From Vibrio mimicus CAIM 602 (GTDB taxonomy: Bacteria > Pseudomonadota > Gammaproteobacteria > Enterobacterales > Vibrionaceae): 64,000 nucleotides of DNA. The DNA lies in the NCBI RefSeq assembly GCF_000338875.1, contig NZ_AOMO01000033.1, positions 1 to 64,000 of the forward strand. The letters are read 5' to 3'. Numbering within the stretch: position 1 is the first letter of the stretch; each line of letters starts with the position of its first letter. Shown in pieces: positions 1 to 9,460 of the stretch. The notes under the pieces were generated by a model. It was not told the DNA's origin and did no database searches. It saw nothing but the letters and a program-made list of their open reading frames with translations. The translations under genes and the position numbers were made by a program.

Positions 1-93
1 CCAAGGAACAAGTTCCTCTGTGCTGCCGCTCGACTTGCATGTGTTAGGCCTGCCGCCAGCGTTCAATCTGAGCCATGATCAAACTCTTCAATT
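1..93 (-). rRNA. rrs: 16S ribosomal RNA, 5' end only
   Basis: The reverse complement reads AATTGAAGAGTTTGATCATG and continues through the conserved first helix of bacterial 16S rRNA, including the ACACATGCAAGTCGAGCGG primer region. Only the first ~93 nt lie in the window; the gene runs off the left edge. The variable V1 stretch, GCACAGAGGAACTTGTTCCT, is as I remember it for V. cholerae. The exact mature 5' end is uncertain by one or two bases. Confidence 0.97.
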
Positions 94-240
94 AAAGTTT
101 TGGCTCAATGAATACTGATAACATTACATTGTAATGTTGAATTGACTGTGCTGAATGATTGCTCATTCAAATGGTCACTCAGTTCATTGATAAATCTTTT
201 GCGATTATCATCAACGAGTGCCCACACAGATTGATTGGTT

Positions 241-257
241 TATATTATTAAAGAGCG
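241..257 (-). promoter_or_regulatory. rrn leader boxA antitermination site
   Basis: On the minus strand this reads CGCTCTTTAATAATATA, close to the E. coli rrn leader boxA core TGCTCTTTAACAATTTA. It lies between the P2 promoter and the 16S gene, where NusB/S10 would load on the nascent rRNA to suppress Rho termination. Confidence 0.8.
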
Positions 258-291
258 GTCTTCTTGGCGGTCTACCTCAGAAGAGGCGGCC

Positions 292-319
292 ATTTTAGCG
301 AGAATCGATTTCGTGTCAA
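292..319 (-). promoter_or_regulatory. rrn P2-type promoter
   Basis: Minus strand: -35 TTGACA (314-319), 16-bp spacer, -10 TAAAAT (292-297). It is downstream of the stronger P1 promoter and about 200 bp before the 16S gene, the usual position for P2. Confidence 0.75.
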
Positions 320-397
320 ACACTTTTTTCAATTTTCTTTTCTGGCCTGTTGAGGCATCGATTTGGCTGTGAGCCCTTGCTGCGTCAACGAGGGCGC

Positions 398-425
398 ATT
401 ATAGAGATCCGCTTCACACTGGCAA
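398..425 (-). promoter_or_regulatory. rrn P1-type promoter
   Basis: Minus strand: -35 TTGCCA (420-425), exact 16-bp spacer, -10 TATAAT (398-403), followed by a GC-rich discriminator GCGCCC. The short spacer and GC discriminator are the signature of stringently controlled (ppGpp/DksA) rrn P1 promoters. The AT-rich run just upstream (426-460) is a plausible UP element. Confidence 0.85.
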
Positions 426-583
426 GTGTTTTTTGAGAAAATTTATAAAAATAACGGTTAAGCGCTGCATTTGCGCGCAATGGCTTATTTATCCCGTTTT
501 ACTCAGGCCTTAGTGACAACTTATCCACAGAGTTATTCTTTTTGCGCTTTTGTTCTTGTCTATATAAATAACGAGAAGAGCAT

Positions 584-614
584 AAAAAAGCCCAACGATT
601 TATAGTTGGGCTTT
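584..614 (-). terminator. Rho-independent terminator after fre
   Basis: Stem AGCCCAAC/GTTGGGCT with an 8-nt loop. On the minus strand it is followed by a run of six T. It ends the ubiD-ferredoxin-fre transcript before the rrn promoters. Confidence 0.85.
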
Positions 615-641
615 GTCTTGTCTTTCGTTTATAGCAGAGCG

Positions 642-1352
642 TTAAATAAAGGCGTAAGCATCGGCAAACATTCGATCGCGCCGAGCTTGTTTGTTTTGAG
701 TGAATTGCTCACGTGCAGCCCCAGCCATCTCAAAGCGGCCAGCGATATAGATATCAAACGCTTCTAAACTTTCAAAGTCGTTGTTAATCGCCTGCAGTAC
801 ATTGCCAACTTTTCCTGTCCAACCATCTAGTACTTGCTCGACCACTGGGACAACCTGCAAATGGGAATGTTGCTTGGCCAGCTCTTGCAGCTCATTCAGT
901 GCGTACAGTTGATCTGCATCACGCGCCCCCCAATAAAGGTAGATAGGCTGTGTTTTACCTTGCGAGAGGCAATGATCCAAGATTGAGCGAACATAGCTAA
1001 AGCCGGTTCCACCCGCGATTAAGAGTAGAGGGCGTTCACTCTCTTGTAATGCTGCGCTTCCATGCGGCACATCCACTTCAACCGTTGTTTGATTAAGATG
1101 GGCTTGCTGCAATTTTTCCACGACTTGATGAGCAAAGACGCTATGATCGGCTGCGCCAATATGTAATTCGAGCTCGCCATTGCTACGGCAAGGGCTACTA
1201 GCAATTGAAAACGGTCGTTTATCTTTTTCTCCCATCACGACCATTAAATACTGCCCCGCTTGATAAGCAACAGCTTTCTCGGGTTGTAATAGGATTTGGT
1301 AAGTATGCGTCGCGAGCGGGTGCACCGACTTTACTTGGCATTGAATTATCAT
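642..1352 (-). CDS. fre: NAD(P)H-flavin reductase Fre
   Basis: Cytoplasmic flavin reductase that uses NAD(P)H to reduce free flavins; the reduced FMN is also what UbiX/UbiD-type chemistry needs. The 236 aa match the family length (E. coli Fre 233). The N-terminal beta-barrel carries the flavin-binding RPFS motif at residues 46-49. The C-terminal half has the pyridine-nucleotide loop GGTGFSY at about 114-120 and ends with the conserved [12 protein letters not shown] tail. It is the last gene of an operon, 15 bp after the ferredoxin gene and ubiD, ending at a strong terminator. The tight association with a ferredoxin and ubiD suggests a shared role in ubiquinone synthesis. Confidence 0.93.
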   Translation of the reverse strand: MIIQCQVKSVHPLATHTYQILLQPEKAVAYQAGQYLMVVMGEKDKRPFSIASSPCRSNGELELHIGAADHSVFAHQVVEKLQQAHLNQTTVEVDVPHGSAALQESERPLLLIAGGTGFSYVRSILDHCLSQGKTQPIYLYWGARDADQLYALNELQELAKQHSHLQVVPVVEQVLDGWTGKVGNVLQAINNDFESLEAFDIYIAGRFEMAGAAREQFTQNKQARRDRMFADAYAFI

Positions 1353-1367
1353 TGAACTTCCTCTGGC

Positions 1368-1637
1368 TTACTCTTCAAAAGTCAGCACTAAATCAGTGGT
1401 TGCACAGGCTTGGCAGGCAAATATCCAGCCCGTTGCTTTTTCTTGTTCGGTCAATAACGGCTCGAGTTCATACACCACCTCACCTTCAACCAACTTACAT
1501 AAGCAAGCGGCACAAGCACCTATTCGGCAACGATGAGGAAAGGCTATCTGCTGGTTGAGCGCAGCATCAAGCACCGTTTCGCCCGGATTAATCGTAAATT
1601 GTTTTTCACTAGGCAGTATGCGGACAGTATAAATCAT
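1368..1637 (-). CDS. 2Fe-2S plant-type ferredoxin
   Basis: Small 89-aa ferredoxin. Cysteines C37, C42, C45 and C75 follow the plant/vertebrate-type 2Fe-2S spacing (C-x4-C-x2-C-x29-C). Extra cysteines at 47 and 78 are as seen in the ferredoxin domain of phenol-hydroxylase-type reductases. Its ATG overlaps the ubiD TGA by 4 bp (ATGA), so translation is probably coupled. Followed by fre, it looks like a two-polypeptide version of a ferredoxin-flavin reductase such as AscD. Its electron acceptor cannot be read from sequence. Confidence 0.88.
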   Translation of the reverse strand: MIYTVRILPSEKQFTINPGETVLDAALNQQIAFPHRCRIGACAACLCKLVEGEVVYELEPLLTEQEKATGWIFACQACATTDLVLTFEE

Positions 1638-3475
1638 ACAATCCCAAGCTTATTCCATAAGGTGTCTATTTTAGCGACCAGAGTCGGATCTTTACGGATT
1701 GGCGTGCCCCATTCGCGTTCAACTTCGTTCGGCAGCTTATTGGTTGCATCGAAACAAAGTAGATCCCGATTGGCGATATGTAAGCTATCTCGCGCCGGAT
1801 CCATACGTGTGGTCATAGCCCAGATCACATCATTCCAATCGTGAATGTTCACATCATCATCACACAAGATCACAAACTTCGGAGGATGGTATGCACTCAA
1901 GCAATCTATCACTCGCTCTAGTATTTTTTGCCCCTGTCCTGCCTCTTGCTTATTAATAAGTAAAAGCACAAGTTGACCATGAGCCGATTCCGGTAATGCA
2001 ACATCGATGATCTCTGGTTCGCCAGCAAGACTTGCCTTTATCGTATCTAATGACAATGAAGCTGGTTCTTTGTTGTTGGTAGTAGCAGAGATTGATAATT
2101 CTGCTTCCCACTTACGAGTCGCATCCAGTCCAATCTTTGAACCTAAGCCGACAACAGGCGAAGCAAAGTCTAAAGAATCGATCGGCGTATGCTCAATAAA
2201 CAGAGTATCGCGCTGCGGCGACATATTACTCACCATTGCCTCAATGACTTGTGGCCAATCACGCGCGTTTACTTGCTCGTCACACACAATCACAAACTTG
2301 GTGTACATAAACTGACGTAAGAATGACCACACACCCAGCATGACTCGCTTAGCATGCCCCGGATATTGCTTCTTGAGCGTCACAATGGCTATACGATACG
2401 AGCATCCTTCTGGAGGCAAGTAAAAATCAGCAATTTCAGGAAACTGCTTTTGTAGGATAGGAACAAAGACTTCATTAAGTGCCACACCGAGCACCGCAGG
2501 CTCATCAGGCGGTCGCCCCGTGTATGTGCTGTGGTAAATCGGCTTATTGCGCATGGTAACGTGGGTTACAGTGAACACATGATGGCGTTCAACTTCATTG
2601 TAATACCCCGTGTGATCACCGTAAGGGCCTTCATCAGCAAATTCGTTTGGATCGATATAGCCTTCGAGCACGATTTCGGCACTTGCCGGCACTTCAAGAT
2701 CGTTACTGATCGACTTGACCACTTCAGTACGGCTGCCACGTAACAGTCCAGCAAACGCGTATTCAGATAAAGTATCAGGGACAGGAGTCACCGCACCGAG
2801 AATGGTGGCAGGATCGGCACCAAACGCCACACTTACTGGGAAAGGTTCTCTCGGATGAGTATCCATCCAATCCCGTAGATCTAAGGCTCCTCCACGATGG
2901 GCTAACCAACGCATGATCACTTTGTTGCGCGCAATTTTTTGCTGGCGATAGATCCCAAGGTTTTGGCGCTTTTTATGTGGGCCACGCGTAATGGTTAATC
3001 CCCAAGTTAAGAGTGGCGCAATATCTTCAGGCCAGCAGCTCATCACGGGGATTTTATCGAGATCGACCTCATCGCCTTGCCAGACAATTTCTTGGCAAGG
3101 TGCACGTCGCAGCCGCTTGACAGGCATATTGAGAACTTGTTTAAAGATCGGCAGTTTTTCAATCAGCTCTTTTAGGCCACGAGGTGGTTCAGGTTCCTTA
3201 AGGTACGCCAACCATTGCCCCACATCGCGTAATTCTTTGACATGCTGTCGCCCCATGCCCATCGCCACTCGCTCTGGGGTGCCAAACAAATTGGTCAGCA
3301 CAGGAAACTCATGACCTAACGGATTTTCAAACAACAGCGCTGGGCCTTTGGCACGTAAAGTACGGTCACTGATCTCAGTCATTTCATAATACGGATCAAC
3401 GGGATGTGTAATACGTTTTAACTCTCCGCGTTGCTCTAGATAGTCAAGAAATTCCCGTAAGTCCTTAAAATTCAT
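1634..3475 (-). CDS. ubiD: 4-hydroxy-3-polyprenylbenzoate decarboxylase UbiD
   Basis: Prenylated-FMN-dependent decarboxylase of ubiquinone synthesis. Conserved UbiD blocks are present: [10 protein letters not shown] around 173, [11 protein letters not shown] around 189-199, and the [12 protein letters not shown] block around 281-292 with the catalytic Glu/Arg/Glu surroundings. At 613 aa it is about 115 residues longer than E. coli UbiD (497). The extra length comes from a visible internal duplication: the [15 protein letters not shown] motif at 393-407 recurs as [15 protein letters not shown] at 533-547, after which the normal C-terminal tail ([11 protein letters not shown]) resumes. First gene of the ubiD-ferredoxin-fre operon. 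Confidence 0.95.
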   Translation of the reverse strand: MNFKDLREFLDYLEQRGELKRITHPVDPYYEMTEISDRTLRAKGPALLFENPLGHEFPVLTNLFGTPERVAMGMGRQHVKELRDVGQWLAYLKEPEPPRGLKELIEKLPIFKQVLNMPVKRLRRAPCQEIVWQGDEVDLDKIPVMSCWPEDIAPLLTWGLTITRGPHKKRQNLGIYRQQKIARNKVIMRWLAHRGGALDLRDWMDTHPREPFPVSVAFGADPATILGAVTPVPDTLSEYAFAGLLRGSRTEVVKSISNDLEVPASAEIVLEGYIDPNEFADEGPYGDHTGYYNEVERHHVFTVTHVTMRNKPIYHSTYTGRPPDEPAVLGVALNEVFVPILQKQFPEIADFYLPPEGCSYRIAIVTLKKQYPGHAKRVMLGVWSFLRQFMYTKFVIVCDEQVNARDWPQVIEAMVSNMSPQRDTLFIEHTPIDSLDFASPVVGLGSKIGLDATRKWEAELSISATTNNKEPASLSLDTIKASLAGEPEIIDVALPESAHGQLVLLLINKQEAGQGQKILERVIDCLSAYHPPKFVILCDDDVNIHDWNDVIWAMTTRMDPARDSLHIANRDLLCFDATNKLPNEVEREWGTPIRKDPTLVAKIDTLWNKLGIV

Positions 3476-3559
3476 GGGTCTACTACTCGTTGACAGTGAT
3501 GACCGCAGTATAGCAAAAGGCCGACATCTTTCTGTGCACTTTTTACTAGGGTGCTCTCA

Positions 3560-4549
3560 TTATGGATTCAGTTCGGCCCAAATCGCCTTTCGCTTTACGG
3601 TATGATTAGAACTGACCAATTCAAGCAACCATCCTTGATAACCAGATTGAGCTAGCACACTCGCCACCTGAGAGGCATTTTCACTTTGCCCTAGTTTCTC
3701 AATTAAAAATTGCTCGACCTCAATCGACATAGGGCGAATGCCTACCAACGCCTGAAGTGCTTCTTGCTTAAGGCTAGGATTAGCCACTGCAAGCATCAAT
3801 TGACGCTGAGCAAAAACATCCGCCTGCTCTCCTAAACGAGCGACCTCTTGCCTTAGTTCATCATTAGCTTTCATTAACCAAAGCCTTTGATATAAATCTG
3901 AGTTCTGGCTATGCCGCGCAAGCTGTACCATCACTGTAGTGGCTGGTAACCAACTCGTTACCTGTTCCGCGGTAATTTGCGAAACAAATCGTTCGATGGC
4001 TAAAGGTGATAAGCGATCTAATTCAGCAAGTAATAAACGCTGGCGCGATTCGACTTGAGCCGCTGAACCAAAAAGCCATTGGCGTAAAATCAGCTCACCA
4101 TTTTCGGCTTGGAGAACAAACATCAAAATTTCTTGCTGTTGTTGTGCTTGTTTTAAGAGGCGGTGGGCAATCGCAGCATAATCAAAAGCAGGAACGGAAA
4201 ACTCGTATCCATCCCCCCGTTCTGCGATAAGATAATTCGGTGTCTGTGACTTTTGAGATGCAATAAAAGCAGCAAGCTCCTCTGTCAAGATCACTTTATT
4301 TTGCTCAATTTTTTGCAGCAAGAGGAAGCGGGTCACTTCCTGTGCTGGGTAAGAAATACGCTGCAAACTGAACTGCAATCGATCGACTTCATTTTGCAGT
4401 ACTAAAGTATAAAGCTCTTCCACTTTCTGCTGAGTTTGTGAATCCTCTAGCCAACGTTGACGCTCGCTCGCATTAATGTCACTCGCCAGCGCGAGACTTT
4501 GCCAACTGATCAGAAAGAGGAGAACGACATACAACCATCCTTGTTGCAT
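3560..4549 (-). CDS. Predicted periplasmic protein of unknown function
   Basis: 329 aa. A signal peptide is clear: short N-terminus, hydrophobic stretch VVLLFLISWQSLALA, likely cut at about residue 22-23 (ALA-SD). The mature part is almost all helical, rich in Leu, Gln and Glu, with no internal membrane segment. The spacing of Leu/Ala-rich helices in the second half resembles HEAT-like repeats, but I cannot assign a family. A perfect AAGGAGG ribosome site precedes the ATG. It stands alone between the rho terminator and ubiD, on the same strand. I do not recognise a function; I know it only as a conserved Vibrio hypothetical at this position. Confidence 0.8.
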   Translation of the reverse strand: MQQGWLYVVLLFLISWQSLALASDINASERQRWLEDSQTQQKVEELYTLVLQNEVDRLQFSLQRISYPAQEVTRFLLLQKIEQNKVILTEELAAFIASQKSQTPNYLIAERGDGYEFSVPAFDYAAIAHRLLKQAQQQQEILMFVLQAENGELILRQWLFGSAAQVESRQRLLLAELDRLSPLAIERFVSQITAEQVTSWLPATTVMVQLARHSQNSDLYQRLWLMKANDELRQEVARLGEQADVFAQRQLMLAVANPSLKQEALQALVGIRPMSIEVEQFLIEKLGQSENASQVASVLAQSGYQGWLLELVSSNHTVKRKAIWAELNP

Positions 4550-4603
4550 ACATTCCTCCTTGTTAGTTCTAGATCAGTGTGGACACCGCTTGTCCAGAAC
4601 GCA

Positions 4604-4631
4604 AACAAAAACACCACCCTATGGGTGGTGT
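4604..4631 (-). terminator. Terminator after rho
   Basis: Perfect 9-bp stem ACACCACCC/GGGTGGTGT with a 3-nt loop. On the minus strand it is followed by TTTTGTTT. It separates rho from the downstream periplasmic-protein gene. Confidence 0.85.
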
Positions 4632-4657
4632 TTGAGAGAGTTATCAATTATTGGCGA

Positions 4658-5917
4658 TTATTGACGACGCATTGCATCGAAAAACTCATCGTTGGTTTTG
4701 GTCATTGCCAATTTATCGATCAGGAACTCCATCGCATCGGTTTCGCCCATTGGGTGAACGATCTTACGCAGAATCCACATTTTTTGCAGCTCATCGGTCT
4801 TAGTCAGCAGTTCTTCACGACGAGTACCTGAACGGTTGAAGTCGATTGCAGGGAAAACACGTTTTTCGGCAATCTTACGGTTCAAATGCAGTTCCATGTT
4901 ACCTGTACCTTTGAACTCTTCGTAAATAACTTCATCCATCTTAGAACCGGTATCAACCAGCGCGGTTGCGATGATAGTCAAGCTACCGCCTTCTTCTACA
5001 TTACGTGCCGCACCGAAGAAACGCTTAGGACGATGCAATGCGTTTGCATCCACACCACCAGTCAGTACTTTACCTGATGCAGGAACTACGGTGTTGTAAG
5101 CACGAGCCAGACGAGTAATCGAGTCAAGCAGGATCACAACATCTTTCTTGTGCTCAACCAGACGCTTCGCTTTTTCAATCACCATTTCAGCAACTTGTAC
5201 GTGACGCGATGCTGGTTCATCAAAGGTTGAAGCAACCACTTCACCTTTCACCAAGCGTTGCATCTCAGTCACTTCTTCTGGACGCTCGTCAATCAGCAGT
5301 ACCATCAGAACACACTCAGGGTGATTGCTGGCAATGCTTTGAGCAATGTTTTGCAGCAGCATGGTTTTACCCGCTTTTGGCGGAGCAACGATCAAACCAC
5401 GTTGACCTTTACCAATTGGTGCCGCCAGATCAAGAACACGCGCGGTAATATCTTCTGTGGAGCCGTTACCACGTTCCATAACCATACGTTCATTGGCATG
5501 CAGAGGAGTTAAGTTCTCGAAAAGGATTTTGTTGCGGGCGTTGTCTGGGCGGTCATCGTTTACAGTGTTCACTTTGAGCAATGCAAAGTAACGTTCACCC
5601 TCTTTTGGCGGACGAATTTTCCCGGCAATTGAGTCGCCTGTACGTAGGTTAAAGCGACGAATTTGGCTAGGTGACACATAGATGTCGTCAGGGCCAGCAA
5701 GGTATGAACTGTCTGCACTACGTAAGAAACCAAAACCGTCTTGAAGAATTTCCAGAACCCCATCGCCAAAAATGTCTTCACCACTTTTTGCGTGTGCTTT
5801 AAGGATTGCGAAAATAATGTCTTGTTTGCGTAGGCGTGCCAGGTTTTCAAGGCCCAGACTTTCGCCAAGCTTAACCAGATCAGACACAGGGGTGTTCTTC
5901 AGTTCTGTTAGATTCAT
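4658..5917 (-). CDS. rho: Transcription termination factor Rho
   Basis: Hexameric RNA helicase/ATPase for factor-dependent termination. The 419 aa equal the E. coli length. The N-terminal RNA-binding cold-shock-like fold contains GFGFLR around residue 62. The Walker A block is [10 protein letters not shown] around 179-188, the Walker B region [16 protein letters not shown], and the Q- and R-loop blocks are intact; the C-terminus is conserved. Monocistronic with its own terminator. The region before it, 5918-6065, would hold the autoregulated rho leader, but I see no clear structure there. Confidence 0.98.
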   Translation of the reverse strand: MNLTELKNTPVSDLVKLGESLGLENLARLRKQDIIFAILKAHAKSGEDIFGDGVLEILQDGFGFLRSADSSYLAGPDDIYVSPSQIRRFNLRTGDSIAGKIRPPKEGERYFALLKVNTVNDDRPDNARNKILFENLTPLHANERMVMERGNGSTEDITARVLDLAAPIGKGQRGLIVAPPKAGKTMLLQNIAQSIASNHPECVLMVLLIDERPEEVTEMQRLVKGEVVASTFDEPASRHVQVAEMVIEKAKRLVEHKKDVVILLDSITRLARAYNTVVPASGKVLTGGVDANALHRPKRFFGAARNVEEGGSLTIIATALVDTGSKMDEVIYEEFKGTGNMELHLNRKIAEKRVFPAIDFNRSGTRREELLTKTDELQKMWILRKIVHPMGETDAMEFLIDKLAMTKTNDEFFDAMRRQ

Positions 5918-6065
5918 TGTGGTGGATACTTAGTTAGTCAAAAAGGATCGTTGTTAAGTTAAGATGGATATGGTCTCAGGATTGACCAAGAAGTGAACAA
6001 CTGTTTAATTAACGTGCGATAAACTAGCACTAAATACTAGCCTAGTCTAGAAATTGTTTTTTGCC

Positions 6066-6097
6066 AAAAACAAAACCGTACATATTGCTATGTACGG
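6066..6097 (-). terminator. Terminator after trxA
   Basis: Stem CCGTACAT/ATGTACGG with a 6-nt loop. On the minus strand it is followed by TTTTGTTTTT. It lies just past the trxA stop codon. Confidence 0.85.
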
Positions 6098-6114
6098 CTT
6101 GGCGGTTTGACTCA

Positions 6115-6441
6115 TTACAGGTTCGCGTCGAGGAACTCTTTAAGTTGAGTCTTAGATAGCGCACCAACTTTGGTGGCTACCACACTACCATCTTTAAATA
6201 GAAGCAGTGTTGGAATGCCGCGAATACCAAACTTAGGTGGTGTTCCTGCGTTATGGTCAATATTCAGTTTACCGATAGTGAGTTTGCCTGCGTATTCATC
6301 AGCCACTTCATCTAGGATCGGCGCAATCATCTTACAAGGACCACACCATTCCGCCCAAAAGTCAACCAGAACCGGGCCTGCAGCTTTGATTACGTCGTTC
6401 TCGAAACCGTCATCGGTCAGCTGCAAAATTTTGTCACTCAT
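6115..6441 (-). CDS. trxA: Thioredoxin 1
   Basis: Cytoplasmic dithiol oxidoreductase, 108 aa, the standard length. The active site WCGPC is present (about residues 32-36) inside the classic [16 protein letters not shown] block, with the cis-proline segment [10 protein letters not shown] further on. It is transcribed away from rhlB, the same divergent trxA/rhlB arrangement as in enterobacteria, with its own terminator. Confidence 0.98.
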   Translation of the reverse strand: MSDKILQLTDDGFENDVIKAAGPVLVDFWAEWCGPCKMIAPILDEVADEYAGKLTIGKLNIDHNAGTPPKFGIRGIPTLLLFKDGSVVATKVGALSKTQLKEFLDANL

Positions 6442-6552
6442 CTTTCACTCCAATGTGATTTTCTGCACTGGTGATATCTCAACCAGTAAATAGATGCTCT
6501 ATTGGAATGTATTTACTTCCGTATTGCAAGCGTAAGCTGATATTCTATAGCC

Positions 6553-7863
6553 ATGAAAAAGACGCATATCACAGAGCATAAGTTCGCCGACTTTGGTTTA
6601 CATCCACAAGTTATTGATGGACTGGAAAAAAAGGGGTTTATCTACTGTACTCCTATCCAAGCATTGGCGTTGCCGGTACTGCTCTCCGGCCAAGACATCG
6701 CAGGCCAGGCCCAAACAGGGACTGGTAAAACGCTCGCGTTTCTTACTGCTACCTTCAACCATTTATTAACCACTCCAGCCGCTGAAGGCCGAGCTGAAAC
6801 TCAACCGCGCGCCATTATTATGGCTCCGACCCGTGAGCTGGCAATTCAGATCTATAACGATGCCGAGCCTTTGTTGGCAACAACAGGTCTGAAAGCGGCT
6901 TTGGCTTATGGTGGCGAAAGCTATGATAAGCAACTCGCAAAACTGCAAAGTGGCGTGGATATCCTGATCGGCACTACCGGACGGATAATCGATTTCTACA
7001 AGCAACGCGTGTTCAATCTCAACCACATTCAAGCAGTGGTACTGGATGAAGCAGATCGCATGTTCGATCTCGGCTTTATTAAAGACATTCGTTTCTTGTT
7101 CCGCCGTATGCCTGAGCCAAAAGATCGTCTCAACATGCTGTTCTCTGCGACACTTTCATACCGTGTGCAAGAACTGGCGTTTGAACACATGAACAACCCT
7201 GAGCATGTAGTCGTTGAACCGGAACAAAAAACGGGTCATCGCATTCAAGAGGAACTGTTCTATCCTTCAAACGATCACAAGATGGCTTTGCTGCAGACCT
7301 TGGTTGAAGAAGAGTGGCCAGATCGCGCGATCATTTTTGCTAACACCAAACATCGCTGCGAACAGATTTGGGCTCACTTAGCGGCGGATAACCACCGCGT
7401 TGGTCTGCTGACGGGTGATGTACCGCAGAAAAAACGTGAGCGTATTTTAGAGCAGTTCACGCAAGGTGATGTGGACATTCTGGTCGCGACTGACGTTGCA
7501 GCACGTGGCTTACACATTCCTCAAGTAACTCACGTCTTTAACTACGACTTGCCAGATGATTGTGAAGACTATGTACACCGTATCGGTCGTACAGGCCGTG
7601 CTGGCGCAAGTGGTCACTCAATTAGCTTTGCTTGTGAAGAGTACGCAATTAACTTGCCTGCTATCGAGAGCTATATTGATCATGCTATTCCAACGTCAGA
7701 CTATGACCCTTCTGCTCTGCTGACCGATTTGCCTGCACCGCTGAGCCTACGTTCGTCGCCACAACAGCGTCGCACCAATACCGCAGGTTCTCGCAACAAT
7801 GGTGGCAATCGTAAACCGCAGCAACGCCGCCCACGCGCACCACGTCCGAAAAAGGAAGCCTGA
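6553..7863 (+). CDS. rhlB: ATP-dependent RNA helicase RhlB
   Basis: DEAD-box helicase, in E. coli a degradosome component that unwinds structured RNA for RNase E/PNPase. 436 aa (E. coli 421). All signature motifs are visible: Q motif/[26 protein letters not shown] (VLDEADRMF), SAT, and [10 protein letters not shown]. The C-terminal ~40 residues are basic and Gln/Arg/Pro rich, the RNA-binding tail. Divergent from trxA; the promoters of both genes share 6442-6552. gppA follows after 7 bp, so the two are probably co-transcribed. Confidence 0.97.
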   Translation: MKKTHITEHKFADFGLHPQVIDGLEKKGFIYCTPIQALALPVLLSGQDIAGQAQTGTGKTLAFLTATFNHLLTTPAAEGRAETQPRAIIMAPTRELAIQIYNDAEPLLATTGLKAALAYGGESYDKQLAKLQSGVDILIGTTGRIIDFYKQRVFNLNHIQAVVLDEADRMFDLGFIKDIRFLFRRMPEPKDRLNMLFSATLSYRVQELAFEHMNNPEHVVVEPEQKTGHRIQEELFYPSNDHKMALLQTLVEEEWPDRAIIFANTKHRCEQIWAHLAADNHRVGLLTGDVPQKKRERILEQFTQGDVDILVATDVAARGLHIPQVTHVFNYDLPDDCEDYVHRIGRTGRAGASGHSISFACEEYAINLPAIESYIDHAIPTSDYDPSALLTDLPAPLSLRSSPQQRRTNTAGSRNNGGNRKPQQRRPRAPRPKKEA

Positions 7864-7870
7864 TTTCGCT

Positions 7871-9364
7871 ATGAGCCAAGCCGTTTCTTCACCGCTGTAC
7901 GCTGCAATTGATCTAGGTTCCAACAGCTTTCATATGTTGGTCGTGCGTCATATCGATGGCAGTGTGCAGACAATGGCAAAAATCAAACGTAAGGTGCGTC
8001 TGGCTGCTGGCTTAGACGAACATAACGCCTTGAGCTTAGAAGCGATGCAAAGAGGCTGGGATTGCCTTAGTCTCTTTGCCGAGCGACTGCAAGATATTCC
8101 TGCTGAGAATATCCGCATCGTAGGTACCGCCACACTGCGTACTGCCATCAATGCCTGCGAATTTATCGCTAAAGCCAACCAGATTTTAGGTCACCCGATC
8201 GACGTGATTTCAGGTGAAGAAGAAGCCGCCACTATCTATAAAGGTGTCGCACATACTTCTGGTGGATTAGGCCGTCGCTTAGTGGTCGATATCGGTGGAG
8301 CCAGTACCGAACTGATTATTGGTGAGGGTTTTGAAGCCAAAGCGCTCACCAGTTTGAAGATGGGGTGCGTGACTTGGTTAGAGCGTCATTTCAAAGATCG
8401 CCAACTCACCGCCACCAACTTTAATAACGCCATTCTTGCCGCAAAAGAGATGCTCGAGCCTATCCTAACTCAATACAATGAGCTGGGATGGAATGTGTGT
8501 GTCGGCGCGAGTGGCACTGTGCAAGCGTTACAAGAGATCATGCTGGCGCAAGGCATGGATGAGGTTATCACGCTCGCCAAACTCAAGCGTTTACAAAAGC
8601 AAGCCATGCTAGCCGATCATCTCGAAGAGCTGGATATCGAAGGGTTAACGCTGGAACGTGCTCTGGTTTTCCCAAGTGGCTTGTCGATTCTGATTGCGAT
8701 TTTTGAATCACTGAATATTGAGGCAATGACGCTCGCCGGTGGCGCACTGCGCGAAGGGCTCGTCTATGAGATGGTTCAGGACTTACGCCAAGATGATATT
8801 CGAGCACGCACCATTCATTGTGTACAAACTCGTTATCAACTCGATAGCGCTTACGCGGAGCAAGTTGCGGCCCTAGCCAGTAAACTGCTCGCGCAATGTG
8901 GTGGCGAAGAGTGGATTAATGAACCACAAGCAGAAATGCTGCTGCATACTGCCGCACAACTGCATGAGATCGGTCTTACCATCGATTTTAAAAAAGGCGG
9001 AGAACACAGCGCTTATCTGCTGCAAAACCTCGACCTTCCCGGCTATACCCGCGCCCAAAAGCACTATTTAGGTGAAGTCGTGCGTCGCTATCGTGAACAA
9101 CTGACTTCTCTGCCTGAGCAATACGCACTTTCAGGTACTAGCGGTAAACGAGTATTGCGTTTACTCCGCCTAGCGGTGTTACTCAGCCATCGACGCAATC
9201 CTGCACTAGAGCCAGAGGTTGAGCTCAGTGCCGAAGGAGACAAACTCACCCTGACGATGGACGGACAGTGGCTTGCTCAAAATCCACTGACACGCGCAGA
9301 GCTCGAGTTGGAAGCCAACCGACAAACCGATATTGGCTGGCCACTCTCCATCGAATGTCGTTAA
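7871..9364 (+). CDS. gppA: Guanosine-5'-triphosphate,3'-diphosphate phosphatase GppA
   Basis: Hydrolyses pppGpp to ppGpp in the stringent response; Ppx/GppA family. 497 aa from the ATG at 7871 (E. coli 494). An upstream in-frame start at 7799 would lie inside rhlB and is not credible. The family ATPase-fold motifs are present: [12 protein letters not shown] at the N-terminus, [11 protein letters not shown] around 148, GASGTVQAL and [14 protein letters not shown]. The C-terminal half is the helical HD-like domain (HEIG around 365). Probably co-transcribed with rhlB, as in E. coli. Confidence 0.96.
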   Translation: MSQAVSSPLYAAIDLGSNSFHMLVVRHIDGSVQTMAKIKRKVRLAAGLDEHNALSLEAMQRGWDCLSLFAERLQDIPAENIRIVGTATLRTAINACEFIAKANQILGHPIDVISGEEEAATIYKGVAHTSGGLGRRLVVDIGGASTELIIGEGFEAKALTSLKMGCVTWLERHFKDRQLTATNFNNAILAAKEMLEPILTQYNELGWNVCVGASGTVQALQEIMLAQGMDEVITLAKLKRLQKQAMLADHLEELDIEGLTLERALVFPSGLSILIAIFESLNIEAMTLAGGALREGLVYEMVQDLRQDDIRARTIHCVQTRYQLDSAYAEQVAALASKLLAQCGGEEWINEPQAEMLLHTAAQLHEIGLTIDFKKGGEHSAYLLQNLDLPGYTRAQKHYLGEVVRRYREQLTSLPEQYALSGTSGKRVLRLLRLAVLLSHRRNPALEPEVELSAEGDKLTLTMDGQWLAQNPLTRAELELEANRQTDIGWPLSIECR

Positions 9365-9381
9365 ATCTCGTTATAGACCAG

Positions 9382-9415
9382 AACATTAAGCCCTCATAAT
9401 GAGGGCTTAATGTTT
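9382..9415. terminator. Bidirectional terminator between gppA and crbS
   Basis: Long near-perfect stem AACATTAAGCCCTCAT/ATGAGGGCTTAATGTT between two convergent genes. It can end transcripts from both sides, although the T tract on either strand is short. Confidence 0.8.
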
Positions 9416-9460
9416 TCTGATCGGCGGCTCATGTGCCAGCTTTTGATCCTGTCGAATTGT

